Of a DNA stretch of 64,000 nt, positions 10,838-22,745 are shown one piece after another; within the stretch, counting starts at the first letter, position 1, and each line of letters begins with the position of its first letter. The stretch lies in contig JANTQA010000036.1 in NCBI GenBank assembly GCA_027625915.1, forward strand, positions 4,397,501-4,461,500, read 5' to 3'. Both the position numbers and the translations under genes were made by a program. Source of the DNA: Anaeramoeba flamelloides. Its lineage: Eukaryota > Metamonada > Anaeramoebidae. The notes under the pieces were generated by a model that worked only from the letters and a program-made list of their open reading frames with translations, made no database searches and was not told the origin of the DNA.

Positions 10838-11798
10838 TCTTCAAGGTCAAACTAAAATAAAAAATAGATTGGGGCTTTGATTATTATTCCATCCAAAATT
10901 AAACAAAACACCTTCATTCATGAACTTGAATTCATAACACTTTAATTTGAATATACATAGATATCTATAAAAATTAAACTTTTAAAAAAATATATCAAAG
11001 TTCACAAAAATAATATTTTTTAAAATTAATATATTTCGTGATATTTTTTCAGCAAGTGGGTTAACATTGAAAAACAAAACTGTAAACAATAGTGATAAAA
11101 ATTAATACAAGATATTTTCCTTTTAATGATTGAAAAGAAGAATTTATATTTTTTTTTATTTTTGATAAGCCTAAATTCAAATCTCAAATTTATTAATGAT
11201 TTGATTTTTATTTACTATGATATAAATGAATTTATTTTTAAAGTTTTATTAATTCTTAATTAGTTGTATATATTGTATTTAAAATAATAAAGTTTGAGAT
11301 TATTTATAACTTGAAGATTATTTATTATCGAAATTAAATTAATATCAGAGAAAAAGTTTTAAATCAAGATAAAAATCTCTTTTTCGAAATTGTTAATTTG
11401 TTTCTTTGTTTTTTGTTTGTTTGTCAAAAATACATCTTTATAGCCAAAGAGAAAATTATTGTGAATTTTTTTGAGAATATTAATAATATTTGATTTAATT
11501 GGATAGATAAAAACCATTATTCTTTGAAACAGAAAAGGATTTACTGGAAAAAAAAAATTAATAAAAAATTAAAACACTCAGTTAGATATATTATTATTTT
11601 AAAAATATAATCCATGAAGAATCTAAAACATTTAAAAAAGAATTATTGAACCATAAAATATTATTATTGTTATTTTGAAGATTTCCGAAGTGTTAAATAT
11701 TTAAAATGTAAAATATTACATTTTATAAAAAAAAGTAAAAATTTTGTGAACCAAATTATTTTTTACCGAGGTTTTATGACTAATCAATTATTGATAAT
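10838..11798. other. Intergenic, no gene seen
   Basis: A/T-rich sequence without a recognisable gene or repeat. Confidence 0.5.
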
Positions 11799-11993
11799 TA
11801 TCGTCAGTTACACTTTAAAGGTACAAACCTTCAACGAAATTTATCACAATAAAAATCTCAAATTAAGGCTCAAAATTTTGGATTCTAGTAAAATAATTTG
11901 TAAAAAAAATTCCAAACTTTTTACCTTAATGAGAGATTTTTTTGTGCTTTAAATTTTGTTGAAAGTTTGTACCTTTAAGTGTTACTGACTGTA
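11799..11993. mobile_element. Palindromic MITE, family T, copy 2
   Basis: A more diverged copy of the element at 2245-2442. The left end is TA then TCGTCAGTTACACTTTAAAG and the right end is TTTAAGTGTTACTGACTG then TA. The inner arms carry CAACGAAATTTATC and its mirror. The 68-codon open frame that overlaps it is a by-product of the hairpin arms. Confidence 0.7.
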
Positions 11994-13045
11994 TAATACT
12001 ATTATTCTTTATTAAATGGATATTATTTATTAAAATTTTGTAAAAAAAAAATATAATTAATTTCCAAATTTATTTTTAATATTAGCAAAAAATCCATAAT
12101 AAATGGTTATTTATACAATTCTTATTGATTTTAGGTTCTCTCGATTTACGTATAAAGAAATGATGAATTTGGAAAAGTTTCATAATACACAAAAAATAAA
12201 TTAAAAACTCAAAATGATAAAAAGATGTTTAAAATATGTATACTCAAAAAAAAAAAAAATAAATTGATTTATTAAATATACTATTTTTTAGAAAAAGGAG
12301 AGAGTATGTTTTTATTGAAAATGTGCAATTCAACAAAATTGCCCCATGTATAAATTAAAAACAAAATTTATAGAGAGTTTGTTATTCTTTCTCTAATTTT
12401 GATAATAACATACATCATAATATAAATATTTTTTTTAAACATAATGAATGAAAAATTATCATTTCAGAAATACAAAAAGTAAAAAAGAATTGAAAATTTA
12501 ATAATATAAGAAATTAAATAATAAATAATAATTTGATTTTTTTAAAACCAAATGAAGATATCTTTATTTTTATAAAAGAAAAAAATAATTTATTTATTCA
12601 CAAAGTATAGGGCGAATGAATTGGTTCAAAAAAATGAGCAGTAGCTATGTATAATATTTAGCAAATTTTTACTAAAGATTTCTTTTGAAGTTAATAGATG
12701 ATATTTGAAATCTACTTATAGATTAACAATTTGTTTTTTTTAAAAAAAAAAATAGATTCAAGAATACCTATATTAAATATATAGTTTGAATTAAAAAAAT
12801 CAAATAAAATTATATTGAATTTTAATTGATACAATTGATATCAAAAAGTATTTTTTGAATTTTCTAATATTAGCTCATTATTCATTAAATAAAGATTATA
12901 GAAAAAAAAAATAATAATTTGGTGACCAAAATATTATAAAAAAGAAGAAATATGTGTGCTTAATAAAGATATTATCTTTCTCCTTTAACTTTGGACCCAT
13001 TTTCCATTTGTTAAATAAAAACAAAAATAAACTATTCAATTTATC
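11994..13045. other. Intergenic, no gene seen
   Basis: A/T-rich sequence. It may include the degraded 5' part of the LINE remnant that follows, but no motif is readable. Confidence 0.45.
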
Positions 13046-13740
13046 ATATTAACTTGTAAAATGACTTAATTTTAATATTGGAAGTTACAAATTACGAAAT
13101 TGGAGAAATTTTACTGATAATTATGAAAATTAATCTAGAATTTGGAATGAATCGAAATATTGACCATAATTCAAAAAGTAAACTAGTTATTCGAAATAAA
13201 ATATTTTTAGGTATTTATCTTGAAAAAATGAAACATTAAAAAAAAAATATCAAAAAAGGAAAAAATAATTTTAAAAAAATCAAACTTGATTGTTAATCAA
13301 AAAAAATTGGCAAATGGAGTAAAATTAGAAATTTTTAAATCAATATCAATTAGCAAATTATTTTATGGATTTGTTATTTTTAATCTAAATCCAAAAAATT
13401 TTGACTCTTGGATATTTGGATAAATAAAAAAGTAATAAAACTGCTAAAAATAAATTATCATCGCATTCTCCAAGAATAATTTATAAAACTGGAGAAAAAA
13501 ATGATAAAGTAGGATTCTAATTCATAAAAGAGGATATAAACTCAAAAAGAAATTAGAAACAAATAGAACTTCTTGGTTTTGAGAAGATATCTAGATAATT
13601 TAAATTTTCAAAAAAAGAGAACGAAAATATTAATTGGAAAGCAGAAAATATAAAATTACTAAATACGAATCTTAATCAATTTAGTGAAAACTTATTAATA
13701 AATAATACTAGATGGGTTGGTCAATAGTATTTAAAAATTA
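13046..13740 (+). mobile_element. LINE reverse-transcriptase remnant
   Basis: A degenerate catalytic box reads V-N-D-L-I-L-I (13050-13080), followed in one open frame by EFGMNRNIDHNSKSKLVI and then KIFLGIYLEK (13140-13230). This is the post-YADD order of non-LTR reverse transcriptases (E-F-G-x-x-x-N, K-x-K, LG-x-x). A thumb-like SKLFYGFVIFNLNPK follows (13349-13395). Reading continues in other frames through KRGYKLKKKLE-like codons near 13530-13550. The same segment recurs at about 34545-34935 and, on the other strand, at about 45640-46000. Many frame breaks are present, so it is inactive. Confidence 0.6.
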
Positions 13741-14489
13741 TTAGGTATTATAACAATAAAAATATACATGAAAACAGTCAAACTCCTTTTTTTTTTTTCT
13801 TATTTATTTTTTTATTATTCTTATTTTTGTTTCTACAATCTATAGATTTTTGATTCAAAAGAAAAATAAAAAAAAAACATATTCGTGATTTTCTTAGGAT
13901 TTTCCTAATGCCTATAAAAATTGATTGATTTCTTAATAAACATAAAACACCAGAAAATATAAGGATTTTTTTTTGAATTCAGAAGACTATTCCTAAATCT
14001 TTGAGTTTTTTCCACTCTTTTAAATTCGGGTTCAGATGATGATGATTATTTAATTTGAGAAATCAGAGTAAAAATAAATAAATTTCCTTTTTTATTTATT
14101 AAATTAAATAAAAAATATCATGAAAAAATATATAAAAAAGAAAAGTAACTACTTTCATATTTAAACTAAGAAAATAATAAAAATTGGTTAAATTGATATT
14201 TTTATGTTTATTACAAGAATAAAATAAAAAAAAAAATATTGCAATTTATTAAGAAAATAAATTCATACATTCAAAATTTGGTTATAGCTATCGATAATTT
14301 CTTCTGGGAATGTTCATTATATGGAAAGAATCAACAATTTGGATTAAGAATTTAATTCAAAAAAAAAAAAAAAACGAATAATATAAATGATATTAAACGA
14401 ATAAAGACTCTTTATTTATCTATCATTGGTTAATGTTTTAGAAAATCTTGATTTTTTATTGAAATTTCTAAACAAAAATTTAAAAACTA

Positions 14490-14800
14490 AAAAAGTGCCG
14501 TAGAGTGCCATCAAGTGCCTAGGTTTTCTTGAGTTTTCTATTTATTTGTTAAGTATTCTAGGTTTTTTTGATGTTTTCTATTTTATTTGGAAAATCTATT
14601 GATTTTCATTAGGTTTTTTTGAGTTTTCTATTTATTTGGAAAATCAATAGATTTTCGAAATAAAATAGAAAAACTCAAGAAAAGCTAACTGTGGTTTATT
14701 TTTAATTAAAGAAATAAATTGAAAATTAAAGAAATTTTTGGTTTATTTCTGAAATTAAAAAAAAAACTAACTGTAGAAGAGGGAATAAATTTATCGATTT
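14490..14800. repeat. Hairpin-rich repeat, family F
   Basis: Alternating blocks such as GTTTTCTATTTATTTGG and CAATAGATTTTC, and their complements, can fold on themselves. Also present is GAGTGCCATCAAGTGCCTAG. The same vocabulary occurs at 29625-30060, 34970-35520 and more weakly near 43900-44090 and 60240-60340. Origin unknown. Confidence 0.45.
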
Positions 14801-14892
14801 CAACAAAAAAAAAAATTTAGAATTTTAAAAATTCTTTTTTTGAACCCCAATTTTGAATGAGGTCGTTAGTTTTTATTTTTTTTTATGTTAAT

Positions 14893-15022
14893 TTATTCCA
14901 AAATTTCAAGATCACACTCATTATTATCATCGTTTTGGGTTTTAACAATACTTGGAAAAAGTTATTCCCGGTGCAAAGCATTATTTCTCTACTCACCAGA
15001 AGTTAGTTCGAGTATAAGATAA
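14893..15022 (-). CDS. Candidate 3'-terminal exons of an unrecognised spliced gene
   Basis: On the minus strand, an acceptor (CTTCTGATATGTAG) precedes a 26-nt exon (15022-14997) ending at a consensus donor CTG/GTGAGT. A 46-nt intron ends TTTTTCCAAG, and the last exon (14950-14893) reads IVKTQNDDNNECDLEILE then TAA. The phases agree (26 + 58 nt = 28 codons), giving a tail LSYTRTNFC-IVKTQND and so on. The codon mix is much better than in the flanks. Upstream exons, perhaps near 15050-15130, could not be joined. A plus-strand reading exists but has weaker splice sites. Confidence 0.35.
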
Positions 15023-15285
15023 CTACATATCAGAAGAAGGTAATTTTCCACAGTCAATTTCCATTCTTCAATACTTTTTACATCAAATTAAACCCAAATT
15101 GTTGGCTATTTTTCTTCTCTGCTTTTGAATTGGAAAAAATAAATAAAATAAAGAAAAATACAAAAAAAAAAAAAAATCTTTTTTGTATTATTTTAAAAAA
15201 ATCAAATGTTAATAAAAAATAATGTTATTTATTCTTTTTACAAAAAAAAAAAAAAATTGAGGGAATGAAAGTGAATTCATTTATC

Positions 15286-15289
<4 letters not shown>

Positions 15290-15320
<31 letters not shown>
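15290..15320. repeat. (TA)n microsatellite
   Basis: An uninterrupted TA dinucleotide run of about 30 bp. A second one lies at 20290-20314. Confidence 0.9.
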
Positions 15321-15325
<5 letters not shown>

Positions 15326-15667
15326 ATATTAATTAAAGAAAAAAAAAAATAGAAAGTTAGAATATTTTTTTTAAAAAGTGTTTAATTAGTATTAAAATGA
15401 AAAAAAAATTACAATCCAAAAATTTTCTCTAAATAAAAATACATTATTCAAATGATTACAAATGATTTCGATCAAAAACTAGAAATTTTTTTGTTTCTTA
15501 TCAAAAGATTTTTTTTTCTGATCGGTCTTAAATTTAATCAATATTGATTAAAATGTAAAAAAAAAATATCCAAATTTTCAAAAGAAATCAAAGTGTAAGA
15601 AAATGAAAAATGATCATCCTCTCTATGTGATCTCAAGAAAAAAGTCAATGAGAAAAAAGAAATGATG

Positions 15668-17185
15668 TTAATCGTAGTATTTAATAAAATGCAAGCAAAC
15701 AGTATAACCATATATTGCACTAATAAATACAAAAATATGCCAAGTTTGGTGGCTGGATCCTATGATATCAAATTTGCCAGTTTTTGACCATCTTTCGGGG
15801 ATATTTAGGATGTAAAACAAGACGCCGATGCCGTATAGCAAATACAAGATCCCAATTCTCCAGAGGAAATCGAGGGCCAAATCCTTTGGGAGGATAAAGA
15901 AGGCGTGAACCAACGGGCCAAAGGCGATGATGGACATCCCGATTAAGAGCATGAGCCTGAGGGGGATGCTTGTAACTGTTTCCTTTTTGAGCCAAAACAA
16001 AAGAATCATTATAATGCTATATGCCCCCAGGATGATTGTATAGATGATTTGGAAGGTGCGTGATTTCTGGAACCCAAAGTCCATTAGTGGTATGGCCGTT
16101 GTCGCGATCATTATTGAAACACCCGAAAGGTCCATTCTGAGCACAATGTTCCTAATTCTATTTGAGCTGCAATTGAAAATGTGAAAAGTTGTCGAGCTAA
16201 AAAAGCACAGGACACTTCCGACAAGATAAATGGCGATACACACCTTGGCAGACCTTTCGGCTTTTTTCACGCTTTCCAATTGGAACGTTATAATGAACAA
16301 GACCAAAAAAATCACCAGCCCGATGAAGTGTGTCCAAATGTTGATAGTTTCGTTGTGGGCATGAAGCAAGGCGGTTTTAAAGCACAGTGGCACACTGAAA
16401 TTGACACGGTAACCCTTATTAATATATTTGTAATTCCCGAGCGATGATGGCACCTGGAAAATGGTCGACAATTGGAATTTGGTCTTCTTAACAACCCGTT
16501 CTCCTTCTCCTTCCATTCCCATCCCCATTCCCATTTCCATGTTTTCAAGGTCTCCTCTCCCTGATCCTAATTCAAAATCTTGTTCCAGATCGGAGCCCAT
16601 CCCTGCTATTTCAAAAGGGTTCAGTTCGTCACCAAGACTTGACTCTTCGTTGTTGGAATTTAACGAATAGAGCTGAATGTCTCCATCGCTTTGTGAAGTC
16701 CCATCTTCTTCGTTGTCATAGGATCTGCTTGTAATGGATTTTTTGTTCAGCTTTTCTGTTTGCTTGGATTCCTGTGATTCTTTTTTTTTTCCATAACTTT
16801 CATTTTTGCTTGCTTTATCATCGCTTTCGAGTGTAATCTCATTTTTTTTTTTGTTTAGGATCGATGCAAATGTTTTTAATTTTTTTTCATTTGTTCGATT
16901 TTTATGGAAAATTCTCTTTCTCTCGTTCCCTTGGTCTGTCTTTTTTTTTTCATTTTTAGCTTGATCCTTCTCTTTTTGTTTTTCTTTTTCTTTTTCTTTT
17001 TCTTTGTCTTGGTTTTTTTTTTTATTTTTTTCTTTTTGCTTGTTATCAGTGATATTCGGGAGGGCTTCTTCCCAAAAATCAGAGTCTAAGGCGTGTGGAA
17101 GCAATTCTTTAAAATCTTCATTATTAATGTCAGAACTAGAGTTTAATTCTAATTCACTATGAGAAGAACTAGATTCTTCATTCAT
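15668..17185 (-). CDS. PAQR-family seven-helix receptor (adiponectin receptor / hemolysin III type)
   Basis: A 505-residue protein, ATG at 17185 and TAA at 15668-15670. Residues 1-235 are a disordered, charged tail: Ser/Glu-rich start, a KE-repeat (about 50-80), Asp/Glu/Ser-rich stretches and a short MG/EG repeat (217-229). From about 238 to 505 is a PAQR domain with seven hydrophobic segments. Diagnostic motifs are HNETINIWTHFIG (277-289), SSTTFH (330-335), MDLSG (351-355), and PERWSKTGKFDIIGSSHQTWH (463-483). The putative zinc ligands His335, His479 and His483 and the partner Asp352 are all present, so it should be a membrane metallo-receptor or ceramidase-like hydrolase with a cytosolic N-tail. 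Subfamily (AdipoR, progestin-receptor or Izh-like) is not decided. A TTAG acceptor-like site just upstream of the ATG hints at a 5'-UTR intron. Confidence 0.93.
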   Translation of the reverse strand: MNEESSSSHSELELNSSSDINNEDFKELLPHALDSDFWEEALPNITDNKQKEKNKKKNQDKEKEKEKEKQKEKDQAKNEKKKTDQGNERKRIFHKNRTNEKKLKTFASILNKKKNEITLESDDKASKNESYGKKKESQESKQTEKLNKKSITSRSYDNEEDGTSQSDGDIQLYSLNSNNEESSLGDELNPFEIAGMGSDLEQDFELGSGRGDLENMEMGMGMGMEGEGERVVKKTKFQLSTIFQVPSSLGNYKYINKGYRVNFSVPLCFKTALLHAHNETINIWTHFIGLVIFLVLFIITFQLESVKKAERSAKVCIAIYLVGSVLCFFSSTTFHIFNCSSNRIRNIVLRMDLSGVSIMIATTAIPLMDFGFQKSRTFQIIYTIILGAYSIIMILLFWLKKETVTSIPLRLMLLIGMSIIAFGPLVHAFFILPKDLALDFLWRIGILYLLYGIGVLFYILNIPERWSKTGKFDIIGSSHQTWHIFVFISAIYGYTVCLHFIKYYD

Positions 17186-19605
17186 TAAAGAACTAAGCGA
17201 ATTGTTATAAAAGCTAAAAAAAAATAAAAATATTTTGAAATTAATGTCGAATTTTCTCTATTTATCAGATAAACAATTCATATGAGTACCCAAGTGTTGG
17301 CATATAAGAAATTCTTTCATGTGTTCAATAGATTGTCATTTATTTTTTACCAAAATTTGTTTTTTGGTTATTAATGGTAATTTTTGTTTTTTTACACCAG
17401 TAAAAATAATTTAGTACATTTTATAAATTACAAATTTTACAAGATAACCAGACAGTGTTGGTAGTTCAATAAGAATTACATTTGTTTTCTTTTAATTGAT
17501 TTGATGACAAGTAGTATTTTTTTTCATTTTTTAAACAATTTTATTTTAAGTCTCTGAAGAATTCTAATAATTGTGTGAAAAAGTTTGCTTCATTATCCTT
17601 TTTTGAAATTTTTTTACTTTATTTCCAAGACAATTTTATTGGGTTAAGTGTAATAAAACTTTATAAAATTAGTTAGTCTTTTGATACCTTCTTTGTAACC
17701 TGCTGCTTTGTGTGGAATGTTATAAAATTTGATAATATGGAAATTGTACCTAAAATTGTTTTTGACTTAATAAGAAATGAAAGAAACCTGAGCTTACCAA
17801 GGTCTCTTTAATTTTTATTTGTCCACCGAAATCATTTTTATCTGATGGAAAAAACTATTTCTTTTTTTGCTGAGAAGACAGAAATAAAATTTGTTCTAAA
17901 AAAAAGTGTTGTTTTGAATATGACAATTTTAATGTTGAAATAATTTGGAATTTACTTTATTGTAAAACCTAAAACTCTGAAATTTCAAAAAATCATGAAA
18001 TATCATTTTTCTGATCAATTGAAAATATTAGTAAAAATTCAAAAAAATATATTCCCATTATCCGGATCAATAAATAATATATCAACAAACGGAAAAAAAC
18101 ATACCAATTGGAGTATTGTTAAAATTTTCCAAACCAAGCAATTTTGACCCTTTGGTGAATTAAGAAATCAAAAAAATTATAATTTTTCAAAATAAATAGA
18201 GTAATTGACTGAAAATTAAAACTTAAATTATTGTGGTTACCCCGTTTATAAATTCTTAAGAAAAAATCTATTGTGAGAAATGATTTGTTTGAATATTTCT
18301 TAAATGAGGGTTTTATTTTCTTTAGAACTTGAGTTGAATGTTTTTTTTAAAAATTGGGAATTTAAATCGGATAATTTTGAAGATAAATTCATTTATAAAA
18401 CAAACACTATTTCGTAAATTATTTAACAAATTATTACTATTGGTTCCAAAATAAATGAACAAAAAATTCTAAAAGTTTTCCAAAAAAAAAGGTTTTTAAA
18501 TTATACATCATTTCGAATTTTTAAATTTGTAAAAAAGTATAAATTATTCATTCCTCTTTTAGAATTGGATACTTTGATGATTGTTATATTAATTCTTGAG
18601 AGGTGATATTTTTTTGGAAAGTTGAATGAAAATTTTGATCTTTTTATTTTGCAATTCACAGTATTATTATTTTTTCAATAAGTATAAATAGAGAAATAAA
18701 CTTAATTTCAAAAATTGTGATTCACCTAAAATAATCTATTGAAACAAAAAATAAATATTCTGGACTACAACTAGTTTAAAAAGGCTGTGGACTAATATTT
18801 GAATACAAATTAGGTGGTGAAATGGGGAGTAAATTCCTTTTTATTTGTTTTTTGAGTTCTCATTTTTTTTGAAAATAGAAAACTTTAGAAAGTTTTAATT
18901 CTCACAATCAAAATTAAAAAAAAAAAAAAAAAAATCCTCTATTTTTGAAAAAAGATAAATACTGAAACAATACCTTATGATTGTATCTTATTAATAATTT
19001 ACTTTTTATTGATGATAAATATATTTAATCCTTGTAATTTACTTTATAATATAAATGAAAATCAAAACCCATTTATGGGTAAACCACAATTTTTTGAAAT
19101 GTTTATTTGAGATTTTTTAAAGATATTCAAGGGGAAAAAGTTTAAAAGGTAAAGTATTTTCCAATAAATTAAGTAATAACCAAGGGATTTGATTCATTTT
19201 ATACCATTATTTGAAGTGGTTTTTTCAATGTTTATCTCCTGGGTTGCTCCCATAATAAATTTTAATTTCTGTGTCAACATCTTAATTTCTACTTTAGATC
19301 GATTTTTTTTTTTTTTTTTCGTTTTTAATACTGATTTTTTTAAACATTTGTTTTTCTGTAGAAATTGTCATGTGGAAAAAAAAAGATATTTGAAAAAAAA
19401 AAAAATAATCATTTGTAAAATTTGAGACTATGTAATCTCTTGAAAATATTAATTCAATCATTTGTACAAAAATCATATTATAAACTTTTGTTTAGTGAAA
19501 GTTCCTAAATAAAAAAACTGTAGTATATATTCAAAAAATTTTCAAAACTTTTTCATAAGTTTTGATTTTATTTTTTTCTAATTGTTAATAAACTCTGTTT
19601 CAATC
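17186..19605. other. Gap upstream of the PAQR gene
   Basis: No gene recognised. It contains the 5' flank of the PAQR gene and a half-copy of family E at about 18540-18664. Open frames near 19189-19476 on both strands are T- or A-run artefacts. Confidence 0.5.
18540..18664. repeat. Half-copy of palindromic family E
   Basis: GGAAAGTTGAATGAAAATTTTGATC followed by TTTTGCAATTCACAGTATTA matches the right arm of the full element at 50808-51031 (GGAAAGCTGAATGAAAAT, then TTTTTGCAACAAATAGTA), including the sequence preceding the arm. Confidence 0.5.
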
Positions 19606-20276
19606 AAAGGTATCCAAAAAAAAATATTTTTTTCAAATATCAAAAATTTGATATAATTAACCTTTGAAGAAAAAATAAGAAATAAACATAATAATATACA
19701 TCAAAGAATTGTTGATATATGTCTGATTGAAACTAATTAATCAATAAATTTTCATAAAAATTGAAAAACTTATATTCCTAGAGCCTCATTGAGAAAAACA
19801 ACAATGTTCGTTTTGAACTTCTACTGGTATTTGAATAATAAATAGGAAACAATTTTCGCTTCATTTCCCATGCTTTTCTTTTAGAAACCAAGCCCCCAAA
19901 CAAAGTTTGTTGGTATTTGTGGTCTCTATTTGAAAAAAGAAATGAAAATGAAGTGAAAATTTTCATATTTATTGCAAATATCAGAATCAAAGATCGAATA
20001 GAATTCCAAAAGAAATCAATATGATTTCTCAGTAATAATTTGCATATATTTTAATAACCTTAGAATAACACATTTTTACCAAGTGATAATTGATCTTGTA
20101 ATAAAAAAAAAATTACAACTATATTACTGTTTAAATAAAAATATCGAAAAAAAAAACGAAAATGTGAAAAAATGATTTCAATTTTGAAAATTTTCAAAAT
20201 AAATTTTTTCTTCTAATATCTTTATGCAAACTCTTTAAACACATGTATTTTACTTATTACAATTGGGCCCCTTTGA
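19604..20276 (-). mobile_element. Family A repeat element, copy 1
   Basis: Bounded by CAAAGGTATCC at the left and GGGCCCCTTTG at the right (short imperfect inverted ends). The interior contains a hairpin region around TACTGGTATTTGAATAATAA, CGCTTCATTT and GAAGTGAAAATTTTCATAT. It matches copies at 21366-22034 and 23719-24410 in reverse orientation, and 39984-40489. It has no gene of its own. Interpreted as a non-autonomous DNA transposon of about 670 bp; superfamily not assigned. Confidence 0.6.
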
Positions 20277-21214
20277 CTAAAAACTAATTTATATATATAT
20301 ATATATATATATATCTTCGCCGTTTTTTTTTTTTATCATTAAAAAAGAAATTACAGTTAATATTTGATAAATATTTTCCATAAAGATTAAAGATTATTTT
20401 TTTTTGATTTATTATTTTTATGTGAATCAAAGTTTTTGAAATATAATAATTCAAGACCTAATGAACTTTCTAGAATCTCAATTAATTTAATAATTATTTG
20501 TACTTTTTCAAGATCTCATTTTTTTTTTTCAACTTGGATTATTTAAAAATTACAAAAACAAAAAAAAATAAAATATAGGAAATAATAATAATCATACAAA
20601 AATAATAAAATAACAGATGAAAATATAAAAAAAAATCAATATTGATAAATCAATTAAAATCTTTTCTTAAGATAAGACTAGTAATAATATCAAAGCAAAA
20701 AAAAAACTTACAATAACAATGGAAAGTGAGTTTACATTTCTGGAAATAATTAAGTTTGTAAACAAATGAAATATATAGAAAAGGTAAAACATGCAAAATA
20801 TCTAAAAGTATTATTTTTATAATGTACACAAAGTAGAATTTATAGAAAATATAATTTTACATTTTTTTTTTTATTTAGATTTTATCCTCAAGTTTAATTT
20901 AATTTTTTTTTTTTTACTAAGCTTATAAAGTTTCCTATTTTTAAAATTTTTAATTGGGAGTTTATTAAGAGAAAAATATTTTTTTTCAAGTCCCAAGAGT
21001 TTAAAACTACAAAAATAAAACATGATTTGCTCTTCTAATATGTAAAAAGAGCTAAATTAAAAAACTGTTAAGTCTTTAAATTGTCTATTGTTTCTTATTA
21101 TTTTAGTTACAATTTGGCTTTTATAATTTTAAATAAATTAGGTTTTTAATCACAAATTATTTTTAAGATTAAATTCTTGAAATAAATCAAAAATAAACCA
21201 AAAACAGATGGAAG
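20277..21214. other. Intergenic, no gene seen
   Basis: A/T-rich, with a (TA)n run at 20290-20314. Confidence 0.5.
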
Positions 21215-22480
21215 AAACTGTCCATACAAAATAAATGTTTATTTATTGAAGAACTAAACAAGAAAAATCGCCTTTTCAAATAAAATTTTTGAAACCTAGC
21301 ATTGAAAAAGATATTTTAATTAGGTATATTTAAGGGGGTGTTGTTTATTCTAAACTATTTTCTAGCAAAGGCGGGCGAGCTGGCATGGTTGAAATACATA
21401 TTTTTAAAGGATTTGCATGGATATTAGAAGAAAAAATTTATTTTGGAAATTTTCAAAAATTAAAATCATTTTTTCACATTTTAGTTTTTTTTTTATTCAA
21501 TTTTTTTTTAAAACGTAATCCATTTGCAAAAAAATTTTATTATTAGAAGATCGATAGTTACTTTATAAAAAACGTGCTATTCTTAGTGTTAACGGAACTA
21601 AGGAAATGATTGTTGAGAAATTATATTGATTTCTTTTGGAATTTTATTCGATCTTTGATCATGATATTTGCAATAAATATGAAAATTTTCACTTCATTTT
21701 CATTTCTATTTTCAAATACAGACCACAAATCCCAACCTACTTCGTTTGGGAACTTGATTTCTCAAAGGAAATGAGAATGAAGAGAAAATTGTTTCCAATT
21801 TATGATTCAATAATCAGTTGAAGATCAAAACAAACATTCTTGTTTTTCTCAATGGTTACTAAAAATTTGATTTTTTCAATGTTTAGCAAAATTTAGTGAT
21901 TAATTAGACTTCTTTAGATGGATATCAACAATTCTTTGATGTGTGTTATTCTGCTTATTTCTTATTTGTTCTTCTTGGTTCAATTATACAAAATATTTGA
22001 TATTTGTAAAAAATGTTTTTTTTGAAAACCTTTGACTCAAACAAAGTTTATAGTCTCTTACTTTGTATGTGAAAAAACAATATATCATTTTTAGTCTATT
22101 TTCGAAGATTTTTTTTCTTGGTCTTATCAAATTTGGATAAATCGAAAAAAATTATAACCTTTAACTTCTCGCTCCTATTTAGTATTTTGTTGTAATTTAA
22201 CCAATACATTTTTTTTACAAACATGTTTTTAAAAATCTTTTTTAAAAAGTTGTTAACAAAATAATCAAAAATAAAGAATGTTGTTTCAAAGTATAAAGAA
22301 AAAATATTGAATTCTTTAAATCAAAAAAAAAAAAAACTTTACAAAAGATTTAACCCAAAGAAAACGAAAATATTTCAATCAGATTCAGAATTATTTTTGA
22401 TTTACTCATTTTAAATGAAAAAATAATTGTTTTATTTTTAAACAAACACATCAAATAAATCTTTATTTCTGAAAGATAAA
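21215..22480. repeat. Family D repeat, copy 2, interrupted by a family A element
   Basis: Sequence matching 1715-1790 lies at 21235-21310, and sequence matching 1975-2115 resumes at about 22255. The family A copy (21366-22034) lies between them, so family A inserted after family D was in place. Confidence 0.4.
21366..22034 (+). mobile_element. Family A repeat element, copy 2
   Basis: Starts CAAAGGCGGGC and ends AAACCTTTG. It shares with copy 3 the phrase ACGTGCTATTCTTAGTGTTA and with copy 1 CAATAAATATGAAAATTTTC. A 61-codon open frame inside is not recognised and is not conserved between copies. Confidence 0.6.
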
Positions 22481-22745
22481 GTTGTAAAAGTACCTCTTTC
22501 CTTTTACTAAATCCTGTATTATATAAATTAAAGGGAAAATGGGATTTAAAATCAATTTTGGAAATTATAAAAAAAAAGGGAAATCATTTTGTTAATCAAA
22601 AATTTTTCAATAAAAAGTTTTTCCCTTCAGAATTAAAATTCAAACATGTGTAAAGAATAAGAAATTGTATCAAATATTACAAATTAGATCAAGAAATAAA
22701 TGATTTTTTTTTTTTTTTTTGGATGAATTTTTTCAATTTTTTTCA

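Noticed and set aside
11746-11952. 68-codon open frame
   Set aside because: It overlaps the arms of a palindromic MITE; the reading is a by-product of the element.
16181-17089. Several 60-90-codon frames overlapping the PAQR gene on both strands
   Set aside because: They are shadows of the receptor gene; the F-rich one mirrors the KE repeat.
19189-19476. Overlapping frames on both strands
   Set aside because: Homopolymer-driven, no codon structure, no conserved motif.
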